Shown here: in pieces, positions 45,019-53,200 of the stretch
Layout of the letters: every line of letters begins with the position of its first letter
Numbering within the stretch: the stretch's first letter is position 1
Assembly: GCF_933208495.1 (NCBI RefSeq)
Contig: NZ_CAKOET010000008.1
Span: 1-54,379 of the forward strand
Length of the DNA: 54,379 nt
DNA from: Convivina praedatoris
Lineage (GTDB): Bacteria > Bacillota > Bacilli > Lactobacillales > Lactobacillaceae
Direction of reading: 5' to 3'
Made by a program: the position numbers and the translations under genes
Notes under the pieces: model-generated
What the model was told of the DNA's origin: nothing
The model's database searches: none
What the model saw: the letters and a program-made list of their open reading frames with translations, nothing else

Positions 45019-45702
45019 ATGATCATTAAAAACAATGACTCCCTTTTTATGGGAGCCTTGTTAACCATGTTGGCGGGATCGATTGACGCTTATTCATTTC
45101 TAATTCACGGTGGTGTTTTTGCGGGTTTGCAGACAGGAAACTTCATTTTATTAGGAGTAGAAATTAGCCATGGCAATCTATTGGTGATGCAGAGGTATAT
45201 TTTCTCGATTGTATCCTTTGCCCTAGGCGCTATATTAGTTCGATATATTCAACATAAATTTGATGATAGCCATACGAATGCCAACTTTCGAAAAATCGGT
45301 ATACTTATTTATCAGATAGCTTTGTTAGGAGCTTCTTTTTATGCCTATCAGCGACATTTGGGAATTTTATCGACTGCACTGGTTTCAGTTGCGGCGGCTA
45401 GTGAGTTGCAGGAATTTAAAATGCTTAAGGGTAAGCCTTTCACCCCGATTATGATGACTGGAAATCTTCGAAAAATATCCGAATCCGGGATTGATTGGCT
45501 GATTTTTAAGCAAAAAGCGGCGCGCCATGCTTTCCTAGATACCTTAGTAATTATTGGAGGCTTTATTGGTGGAGCAGCCTTAACCGGGCTATTTATTAAA
45601 CTTATGAGTGTTTATGCGCTAGCTGTGCCAATTGCCTTGACATTTATTATTATGATTTTGATTATTATCATTAGTCAAAATCAACCAGCTTCTGAACGTT
45701 AA
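45019..45702 (+). CDS. YoaK/DUF1275 family membrane protein
   Basis: 227-residue membrane protein with six or so spans. MGALLTMLAGSIDAYSFLIHG and GVFAGLQTGNFILLGVEISHG (shown in part) are the DUF1275 N-terminal signature, with MMTGNLRKISESG repeating the TGN motif in the second half. Function unknown for the family. Start 45019 follows GGAGGAATC; a shorter-spaced in-frame ATG at 44998 precedes that site and is less likely. Confidence 0.88.
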   Translation: MIIKNNDSLFMGALLTMLAGSIDAYSFLIHGGVFAGLQTGNFILLGVEISHGNLLVMQRYIFSIVSFALGAILVRYIQHKFDDSHTNANFRKIGILIYQIALLGASFYAYQRHLGILSTALVSVAAASELQEFKMLKGKPFTPIMMTGNLRKISESGIDWLIFKQKAARHAFLDTLVIIGGFIGGAALTGLFIKLMSVYALAVPIALTFIIMILIIIISQNQPASER

Positions 45703-45703
45703 A

Positions 45704-45738
45704 AAATGTCCCACCAATTTAATTGGTGGGACATTTTT
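45704..45738. terminator. Bidirectional intrinsic terminator
   Basis: AAAATGTCCCACCAA / TTGGTGGGACATTTTT, 5-nt loop, between the convergent DUF1275 and GNAT genes. Confidence 0.92.
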
Positions 45739-45763
45739 AGTTAGAATTTGAACGATTCGTTGG

Positions 45764-46225
45764 TTAACCGTGTAAAGGGTCATTTATCTTATTTTGCCAA
45801 ATCATAGTGACATGAGGAGTGCTTTCAAAAATAAAAGGTTCTCCTTCAGAAATAAAATTGAATTTTTCATAAAAGCCAACGACCTGTTCCTGTGCTTCAA
45901 TTTCAATTGTCTTACCAGGCCACTGCTGACTACATAGTTGCAGGATTTGCTTGACTAATTTAGCTCCTAAACCAGATCCACGCGTAGCTGGGGATGTCAC
46001 AACCCGGCCAAAGGTAATATGGTCATCTTCTATGAATACACGGGCGTAAGCATTAACCTGATTGACGTCTTCAGCTTGATAAAAGACGTGAGAGGCTTGA
46101 GGATCATTATCGTCTAACTCGTGATAAATACGTTGTTGTGCCACGACAAAAGTATCAATTCGTAATTTTAAAATCTGATAAAATTCTTCAGCAGTTAATT
46201 CCGCCATTTTCTTAATTTTCCACAT
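45764..46225 (-). CDS. GNAT acetyltransferase (ElaA-like)
   Basis: 153-residue N-acetyltransferase of the ElaA subgroup: ILKLRIDTFVVAQQRIYHEL, DDNDPQASH, and the acetyl-CoA motif RVVTSPATRGSGLGAKLVKQ, then AQEQVVGFYEKFNF. Substrate unknown. Divergently transcribed from the MarR gene across 96 nt that contain GTTG-N6-CAAC at about 46264-46277, a possible shared operator. Confidence 0.9.
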   Translation of the reverse strand: MWKIKKMAELTAEEFYQILKLRIDTFVVAQQRIYHELDDNDPQASHVFYQAEDVNQVNAYARVFIEDDHITFGRVVTSPATRGSGLGAKLVKQILQLCSQQWPGKTIEIEAQEQVVGFYEKFNFISEGEPFIFESTPHVTMIWQNKINDPLHG

Positions 46226-46321
46226 AAAATACTCGCTTTCTAAATTAAAACTGTATAATTAGAGTTGCAAATACAACCGTGCTGTTTGAACAACTATATT
46301 ACACGTAGGAGATAATTTCAA

Positions 46322-46744
46322 GTGGATAATTTAGAACTATTCCGTTTAATTGGCTCAATCTCACGTCGTGCTACTCGAGAAGTGAACCAAATGGTCAAAG
46401 CATATGACCTTGATAACAACCTCTTTTTATATTTATTGCGAATTGTGGAGCATCCTGGCTTAACGCAATATGAATTAATTCAGTTAGTGGAAGTTGATAA
46501 AACCACCATGAGTCGATCGCTCAAAAAATTGTTAGATAAAGGCTATATTCGAAAAGCAGTTGATGATCAAAATCGAAATTTTAAAAGATTGTTCCCAACT
46601 GGCCAAGCTCTTAATATTCAAAAAGAAATTGCCCAAATTGAATCAGAGTATGTTGATGAACAATTGGTAAATCTATCGACTGACGAAAAGGGAAAATTGT
46701 CAGCAATACTATTAAAAATACAGGCATCTTCGACCAGTAAATAG
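46322..46744 (+). CDS. MarR-family transcriptional regulator
   Basis: 140-residue winged-helix regulator: NLFLYLLRIVEHPGLTQYEL, VDKTTMSRSLKKLLDKGYI and the wing DDQNRNFKRLFPTGQ. The start is GTG 46322 with GGAG about 10 nt upstream. Likely autoregulated and able to control the divergent GNAT gene or the convergent fucose-type permease. Effector unknown. Confidence 0.9.
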   Translation: MDNLELFRLIGSISRRATREVNQMVKAYDLDNNLFLYLLRIVEHPGLTQYELIQLVEVDKTTMSRSLKKLLDKGYIRKAVDDQNRNFKRLFPTGQALNIQKEIAQIESEYVDEQLVNLSTDEKGKLSAILLKIQASSTSK

Positions 46745-46760
46745 TCTAATGATGCCTGTC
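46715..46760 (-). terminator. Terminator for the fucP-like gene, inside the end of the marR gene
   Basis: ACAGGCATC (46720-46728) pairs with GATGCCTGT (46751-46759) across a 22-nt loop. The T-rich tail is on the minus-strand side. The stem overlaps the marR 3' end. Confidence 0.6.
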
Positions 46761-46763
46761 ATT

Positions 46764-48092
46764 TTATTCAATATCGTGCTTGATTTCCGTGGCAAAGTAA
46801 AAGCTTACCAAGGCAAAGCAGATGGCTGAAACGATAAAGGAAAGTTGCATGGAGCCGATGCCATCTGAAACAATTCCCTGAATGGCTGGGATAACAGCTC
46901 CACCGACAATGGCCATAACTAAGATGGCGCCGGCAGTTTCGGTGTGGCGCTTATCTGTAACTGTGTCAAGCGTATGAGCATAGATGGTTGGCCACTGTGG
47001 GCCAAAGAAGAAACTAGCACTAACAGCGGCGTAAACAGCAATCATACCGGGAGCCAAAGCTGCTAATAGCAGTGACAACGTACCTAAAATTGAGTAAGCT
47101 GTCAGAACCTTAGTTGGTTGGAATTTGGTAAAGAGCCAAGTTGCAACGACCTTACCAACGAAGAACAAGATATAAGAATAAATCATGAAATCTGAAGCTT
47201 GTGCTTCTGAAATACTATGATTCATTACTAATGCTAAACGGATGGTAAAGGACCACACTGCCGTTTGCATACCAACGTAGATAAATTGGGCCAAAATCCC
47301 CTTTTTAAAACGATAGTTATGGGCTAGGTAGTTAATGGACTCGCTAAAACGAACCTTGGCATCAGATTCAACTTCGTTAACAATAGGTTTAGCACTCGGC
47401 ATTTTAGTGCAAGCTAAGACAATCAACATCACTACCAGGACAAAGAGGATGTACTTGTAAGGCTGCAAAGTCAGTTGGAGCATTTTTTCGCCGTAAGCAA
47501 TTCGTTCGGCGCCTTGCATGCCGGCCATTTTTTCAGATAGATTGCCGACTGAGCCAAAGATAAGATATTTTCCGAGTAAAATCCCGATGATACTACCGAT
47601 CGGATTGAGAATTTGGGAAATGTTTAGTCGTAAATTAGCATACTTTTTAGGTCCCATCATTGAGCTATAAGTATCACTAGCAGTTTCTAGAAAAGATAGC
47701 CCAACTGCAATGGCAAAAATCGCCACGAGAAACATTGAGTAGGTCGCCACCTGTGAAGCAGGAAAGAATAATCCAGCTCCTAGAATGTAGGCCACTAAAC
47801 CAGTCATAATGGTGACTTTGTAGGAGGCTTTTCGAATGACAAAACTAGCAGGAATAGCAACTAGAAAATAGCCACCATAGAAGGCCGACTGTACAAAGGC
47901 TGTTGCGGCATCATTTAATTCAAAAACTGTTTTAAACTGGGTAATGAGAATATCATTTAAACTGGCTGCTGTCCCCCAGAGTGGAAACATCAATGAAATG
48001 ACAATGAATTGAAAAATTGGTGTTTTCTTAAGATATCCATCGGATAGTTGGCCGAAGTCATGATGGACTTTTTGTTGAGAGTGGTTATTCAT
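46764..48092 (-). CDS. fucP: FucP-like sugar:H+ symporter (MFS)
   Basis: 442-residue, 12-span permease of the FucP family: FPLWGTAASLNDILITQF, AFVQSAFYGGYFLVAIPASF and FLETASDTYSSMMGPKKYA, with LNISQILNPIGSIIG. It imports L-fucose or a related sugar with a proton. No fucose catabolic genes are in the window, so the substrate is by family only. A perfect cre site lies about 40 nt upstream, implying CcpA repression. Confidence 0.87.
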   Translation of the reverse strand: MNNHSQQKVHHDFGQLSDGYLKKTPIFQFIVISLMFPLWGTAASLNDILITQFKTVFELNDAATAFVQSAFYGGYFLVAIPASFVIRKASYKVTIMTGLVAYILGAGLFFPASQVATYSMFLVAIFAIAVGLSFLETASDTYSSMMGPKKYANLRLNISQILNPIGSIIGILLGKYLIFGSVGNLSEKMAGMQGAERIAYGEKMLQLTLQPYKYILFVLVVMLIVLACTKMPSAKPIVNEVESDAKVRFSESINYLAHNYRFKKGILAQFIYVGMQTAVWSFTIRLALVMNHSISEAQASDFMIYSYILFFVGKVVATWLFTKFQPTKVLTAYSILGTLSLLLAALAPGMIAVYAAVSASFFFGPQWPTIYAHTLDTVTDKRHTETAGAILVMAIVGGAVIPAIQGIVSDGIGSMQLSFIVSAICFALVSFYFATEIKHDIE

Positions 48093-48127
48093 ATTTTACT
48101 TCCTTAACAATGGCTTAATTGAGCTTA

Positions 48128-48141
48128 TGTAAACGTTTACA
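48128..48141. promoter_or_regulatory. cre site (CcpA operator) upstream of fucP
   Basis: TGTAAACGTTTACA is a perfect 14-bp palindrome fitting the cre consensus TGWAANCGNTNWCA. It lies 36 nt before the fucP ATG, downstream of the likely promoter, so CcpA would act as a roadblock. A LacI-family local regulator could share it. Confidence 0.85.
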
Positions 48142-48193
48142 ATAATTAAATGATAGCACATTTATTGTTTGCATGAGGCGTAATTTTTTAAAT

Positions 48194-48222
48194 AATATTT
48201 TCAGATAATGATTGAAAATATT
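48194..48222. repeat. 10-bp inverted repeat upstream of fucP
   Basis: AATATTTTCA (48194-48203) and TGAAAATATT (48213-48222) with a 9-nt spacer. No T-run follows directly, so it looks more like an operator than a terminator. It lies about 100-130 nt upstream of fucP. Confidence 0.6.
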
Positions 48223-48249
48223 GTTATATAGTTAACATGTTTTTACATT

Positions 48250-48275
48250 AAAAAAACCTCATCTGAGGTTTTTAG
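48250..48275. terminator. Intrinsic terminator overlapping the end of the 48272 gene
   Basis: AAAAACCTCA / TGAGGTTTTT with a 2-nt loop. The stem includes the stop codon of the minus-strand gene. Confidence 0.82.
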
Positions 48276-48718
48276 GGGAAGTTTTTCCATTGGCCGTTTG
48301 GTAAAACTTTATAGTAGCCAATAGTACCACCAGCACCATTTTGTGAGACGGCTGTTAGTGACTTTAATTGGACGATGTAATAGATACCTTGGTCGTCATT
48401 ATATTGATTAGCACCAGCAACGATATCGCTATCATTTTGGTAGCCAAGTTGCTCTTTAGTATAGGCCTCGGCATCTGTACTGGAGCTAATATTAATTGAT
48501 TTGGAGCTATCGGTCTGCGAATCGGTGCTCTGATTGGCGGTAGTGCTGGCTGAACTGTTGTCAGAAATAGTCGTTGAACTTTTTGTAGTTGCTGAAGAAC
48601 TAGTGTTGGTACTTTTGGTTGTGGATGTTTGGCTGGAATGAAGATTGTTATGAACAGCCCACCAACTGCCACTGGCGATTATGGTGATTGCTAGTAGAAT
48701 AAATAGCCACTTTTTCAT
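48272..48718 (-). CDS. Membrane-anchored Ser/Thr-rich secreted protein
   Basis: 148 residues: signal anchor (KKWLFILLAITIIASGSWWA), an about 55-residue linker almost purely Ser/Thr/Asn/Gln/Asp, and a compact C-terminal domain (EAYTKEQLGYQNDSDIVAGA ... GYYKVLPNGQWKNF). No cysteine follows the hydrophobic segment, so it is not a lipoprotein. Third protein of this architecture in the window; the C-domain differs from the others and is not recognised. Confidence 0.72.
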   Translation of the reverse strand: MKKWLFILLAITIIASGSWWAVHNNLHSSQTSTTKSTNTSSSATTKSSTTISDNSSASTTANQSTDSQTDSSKSINISSSTDAEAYTKEQLGYQNDSDIVAGANQYNDDQGIYYIVQLKSLTAVSQNGAGGTIGYYKVLPNGQWKNFP

Positions 48719-48764
48719 TCATGACTCCTTGGTAGCTTTATGGTACTTTTTAGACAGGTTTTGA

Positions 48765-49007
48765 TTAACGTTTGTATAAATCCCACAATAAGGAAAAAGC
48801 ACCACCGATAGTGATTAGTCCCGGTAGGAGGGCGGTTTTAAAAATATCGGCTCCTAATAATGTTAAACCAAGAAACACAAAAGTTAAATCACTGTATAGT
48901 TTTTGATTCGATTTACTTACCTTGGCGCTAGTTTGAAGGTAGCAGCTGGCAAAACATCCGCACTCGGCCAGGAATGCAATCATCATTTGTACTACATTGT
49001 TAAGCAT
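48765..49007 (-). CDS. Small two-span membrane protein (80 aa)
   Basis: MLNNVVQMMIAFLAECGCFA starts a first span with two cysteines (AECGCFASCYL region has three). A polar loop (SAKVSKSNQKLYSD) and a second long hydrophobic segment follow, ending LLWDLYKR. GGAGGTAAGC precedes the ATG. It forms a two-gene unit with the YTRSTY protein at 49210. Unknown family. Confidence 0.7.
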   Translation of the reverse strand: MLNNVVQMMIAFLAECGCFASCYLQTSAKVSKSNQKLYSDLTFVFLGLTLLGADIFKTALLPGLITIGGAFSLLWDLYKR

Positions 49008-49039
49008 AAATTAGCTTACCTCCGAGGATTTCAAGGTCA

Positions 49040-49210
49040 TTATAAAGTCAAAACCCAGGCGATATCTAGAAAATTCTTGATATATGCCTTTTTAAATGAG
49101 GGTGGCTGTCCGGTTGTATCGTTTTTAACATATTCATCAAAATAGGTGGAACGAGTGTAGAAAAATACGGCGATACCGTATAACAATAAAAGAATGCCAA
49201 TAATTATCAT
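49040..49210 (-). CDS. 56-aa membrane protein with YTRSTY motif (paralogue of 39851)
   Basis: Starts MIIIGILLLLYGIAVFFYTR, then STYFDEYVKND and GQPPSFKKAYIKNF, with a hydrophobic end. GGAGGGGAAGG lies before ATG 49210. The shared FYTRSTY(F/Y), G(Q/K)P and SF(K/S)KAYI(K/L)N pattern with the 39851 protein shows a two-member family. It is 32 nt upstream of the 49007 gene, so the two are probably co-transcribed. Confidence 0.72.
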   Translation of the reverse strand: MIIIGILLLLYGIAVFFYTRSTYFDEYVKNDTTGQPPSFKKAYIKNFLDIAWVLTL

Positions 49211-49328
49211 GAGCCTTCCCCTCCATTTAGAATTTTAACAAGAAAGGTGCTTTCCCTATTATAGTATAATAAGGATTCTTAAAAAGATGGATTTACACTT
49301 TGTATAAATGGGGAGAAATTGAAGAAAA

Positions 49329-50117
49329 ATGTTAGATTTAAAAAAGAATAAACAAACCCAAATGCTTGTTATTTTTGCAACTTTTGTATTTTTGATGGTC
49401 ATGGATCACCTGAGTTCAAGAGGCTTAAGCAGTATCATGCACTGGATTCCCTTACCAACCCACCGTGATAAATTTTACTTACTGGAATTTGTCTTTAAAT
49501 CTCTTGAATTAGTCTTAGCCTTAATTGTTGGCATTTGGCTACCCGTTCGAAAATTCTTTAAAATTAACTTTGGTAAGAAAACAATTATTTGGTTAATTGT
49601 GTTAGCAATCTTGACCATTTTAATTTCCTGCATTCATCCCCATAATATTTTTGATGGCTTATTTGTTGGTTTGATTGCTGCTATTCCTGAGGAATATATT
49701 TTCCGTGGTATCTTCCTGGGTGCGCTACTAACCGCCCTAGCTAAAACCAAATATGGTGTGTGGACTAGTTTGATTGTGTCATCTGGATTATTTTCTTTTT
49801 ATCATATTGGTAATATCTTCCATCAAAATTTAGTTGCCACGGTAACTCAGATGGTGGCTGTTTTGGGGATGGGTTTCCTGTTTGGTGCGCTATATGTTCG
49901 AACGGCGAGCCTGCTAATTCCGATGATTGTGCATTTTTTCATTGATTACAATTTAACGATTATTCAAGGTTTACCTGACGGTTATGTTGCTAAAGATTTA
50001 AACGTCGGTATGGTTGTGATTACCCTTTTCCAGTTGGTGCTATACATTACCCTAGGGATGATTTCTATGAATATTGTTAGGCCTGAACGCTGGCGACTAC
50101 CGAAATTGCTGCATTAA
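49329..50117 (+). CDS. CPBP-family intramembrane protease
   Basis: 262 residues, about eight spans. CPBP motifs intact: PEEYIFRGIFLGALL (motif 1), GLFSFYHIGN (motif 2 His), and IVHFFIDYN (motif 3). Third CPBP protein in the window, and divergent from 44142 in sequence. Possible immunity or membrane-protein processing role. GGGGAG precedes the ATG by about 12 nt. Confidence 0.85.
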   Translation: MLDLKKNKQTQMLVIFATFVFLMVMDHLSSRGLSSIMHWIPLPTHRDKFYLLEFVFKSLELVLALIVGIWLPVRKFFKINFGKKTIIWLIVLAILTILISCIHPHNIFDGLFVGLIAAIPEEYIFRGIFLGALLTALAKTKYGVWTSLIVSSGLFSFYHIGNIFHQNLVATVTQMVAVLGMGFLFGALYVRTASLLIPMIVHFFIDYNLTIIQGLPDGYVAKDLNVGMVVITLFQLVLYITLGMISMNIVRPERWRLPKLLH

Positions 50118-50140
50118 AAATAACTGATAGTATTATGTGT

Positions 50141-50190
50141 ACTCTTCAACAGGGATGAGAATGTTGTCATTACTGTTGGAGTTTTTTTAT
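50141..50190 (+). terminator. Intrinsic terminator
   Basis: ACTC-CAACAG (50141-50152) / CTGTTG-AGT (50173-50182) long hairpin followed by T7. Confidence 0.7.
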
Positions 50191-50233
50191 TTATGCTAGT
50201 TTTCTTTATTATGTATTTCACTTAACTTTCCTC

Positions 50234-50239
50234 TATAAT
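50234..50239 (+). promoter_or_regulatory. Likely -10 of the glucansucrase promoter
   Basis: Perfect TATAAT 40 nt before the ATG; the -35 is not consensus. Confidence 0.45.
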
Positions 50240-50279
50240 GAAGTAGTGATATTTTACAGAAATATGGGGAGGAGTATTT

Positions 50280-53200
50280 ATGAATAAAAATAATACGTTG
50301 AGTCATAGACTAACCAAATCACATTTCAAAATGTATAAGTCAGGAAAATTTTGGATTGCTTCTGGGATTAGTGTCTTTACCTTAGGAATTGGGAGTTCCA
50401 TTTCAGCGACCGCCGATAACACTGAATTTACTGGTCAATCTGATGCCACCAATCCTTATCGACAAATAGGACAAGACTCACTAACGCCTCTACGAAGTAT
50501 TGAATCCACGGCTTTACAGTCTGAATCTATGGTTGATAGTACCTCTTTACTATTTGATACTAGTTTGGTTGCAAGTACAAGCCAGATGAGTTCAAGTGTG
50601 TCTAATACCGATGATGATTCGAATGTTATTTCAGATAGTTTGTTGCCACAAAATATTGGGTCAACAGCCACTGAAACGATTGTTCAAACTAGTAGTTCAC
50701 TGTTGAATGAAAGCGACACACCGACCCTAGTTGTAGATGACAGGCAAAGTGTAGTGACGGATTCGGTTAGTGACAGTACTTCAAATGCTATGACGCTCAC
50801 GCGTGCAAGCGTTGATAATGATTCATCTCAAGCTAGTTCACTAGCTCAAAGTACTAGTTCTATCCAAAGTTCAAGTACTCAGGTGATTAATCATGATGTC
50901 AGTCAAGCTAAGTCACTTGCCCAGAGTACTGTAGCGAGCGAAAGTACTGAAGTCATTACCCGTAGCACTGCGTTATCGCAAGACCTAAGTCAGGCTGGTT
51001 CTTTAGCTAATAGTACCTCCTTGAGTCAACAGAAAAGTCGAAGTCAAGATTTAAGTCAGGCGGTTTCTATTGCCTACAGTATGGCGGGAAGCCAGTCAAC
51101 GAGCTTATCTTCTACGACTACCGACCAAGTGAACGACGCTAATGTACTAAGCGTCTTTAATTTGGGAAACCTTGTTAACAGTGGATTTACTAATGATCAA
51201 ATTGTGCAGCTAATCTTAAGTCAAGATAAGCATTTAAAATTTGATCAAGGAAAGTTTTATTTTGTTGATGATCAGGGTAATGTTCAAAAGAATTTTACGG
51301 CCATTATTAATAATCAGCCTCTTTATTTTAGTAAAGATACGGGTCAATTACAGACTTTGCGGAATCAGTATACAAATGGCCTGACTGATATTTCTAATGA
51401 GCATAATGCTGCTGCCACATTACAAAATAGTAGTTTTAATACAATCGATGGCTTTATGACCGCTGATAGTTGGTACCGTCCTAAGGATATCTTGAAAGAT
51501 GGTATTACTTGGGTACCCTCAGCTACGACTGATTTTCGGCCGTTATTAATGACCTGGTGGCCGGATAAAAATACTCAAATGGCTTATTTAGCTTTTGCCA
51601 AAACTAAAGGTTGGTTACCAGATAGTGTTGATGTTTCCAACACCAATCAAAACTATCTAACTGTATTATCCGATGTGGTTCAAGCTAATATTGAAAAAGA
51701 AATCAGTGCTCAAAACGGTGAAACCGATTGGCTACGCCAAGATATTTCTGATTTCGTTAAAATGCAATCGGGCTGGAATGTAAATAGCGAAAATCCATCT
51801 AATGATTTTTATTTGGGTGGTTTTCAGCATGGGGCTTTGTTATATGTGAATAATCAGTTAACGCCTTGGGCTGACTCAGAGTATCGATTACTAAATCGTG
51901 TTCCTACAAATCAAAATGGGACTCGTACCGATTTTTATCCCGGTGGTTTTGAATTACTATTAGGTAATGATATTGATAATTCTAACCCGGTTGTCCAAGC
52001 TGAACAGCTTAATTGGCTGCACTATCTTTTGAATTTTGGCACTATTACTGATAATGACGCTGATGCTAATTTTGACTCATATCGAGTAGATGCTCCTGAT
52101 AATGTAGATGCTGATTTGCTTCAGATAACAAGTGAATACATGAAGACTGTATTTCATGTTGATACAGACAATAACTTGGCTAACCAGCATATTTCGATTT
52201 TGGAAGACTGGTCACACGGAGATATTGATTACTTAACAGCACATGGTTCTAATCAGCTTTCCATGGATCCAATGTGGCAAGATAATACCATTAAAGCGTT
52301 GGGCTGGAATGATAATCGCGCCGCATTAACGAGTGTGATTAAGTCGGTAGTCGCTGATCGCACTACTGATAGTACTACTAATGTTGTTGCGCCAAATTAT
52401 ACCATTATTCGTTCCCATGATAATCAGACTCAAGATGAAGTGGCTAAAATTTTGTCTCAATTATATCCTGGGATTGATCCTTTTAAACCCACTCAGGAGC
52501 AATTAAGAGCCGCTTTGAAGATTTACGATGAAGATTTTAAAGTGACCGATAAGAAAGTGACACTGAATAATATTCCAGCAATGTATGCGTTACTGTTGAG
52601 TAATAAAAATACGGTACCACGAGTTTACTATGGGGATTTATACACTGATAGCGGTCAGTATATGTCCCAACAAACAATTTATTTTGATGCCTTGACGCAG
52701 TTAATGAAAGATCGAGTGAAGTATGTTGCTGGTGGACAAACGATGACTTCGGGAACTACACAAGGAACAAAGACAGATAACCTGATTGCGAGTGTTCGTT
52801 TTGGTAAGGGATTGAATACAGTTTCAGATAATGATTACCAAAAGCATACGGATGGGATGGGGATTATCATTAGTAATGATAATAATTTCCGTTTAGAAAA
52901 CGGTGAAACTGTTACTTTGCATATGGGTGCTGCTCATGCGAATCAGTTGTTCCGAGCTTCTTTGCTAACAACGGCAGATGGTTTGAGTGTGTTTTCTTCG
53001 GATGCTGGTGCACCAACCATGATGTCTGATAAAAATGGAGACTTAGTCTTTACCAATATCGCAGGGGTTCATAATCCTAAGGTATCTGGATATTTAGCCG
53101 TTTGGGTGCCTGTTGGTGCAGCAGATACGCAAGACGTGCGAACTTTGGTCAGTTCCAAGCAATATACCGACGATAAGACTTTCCATTCTGATGAAGCGTT

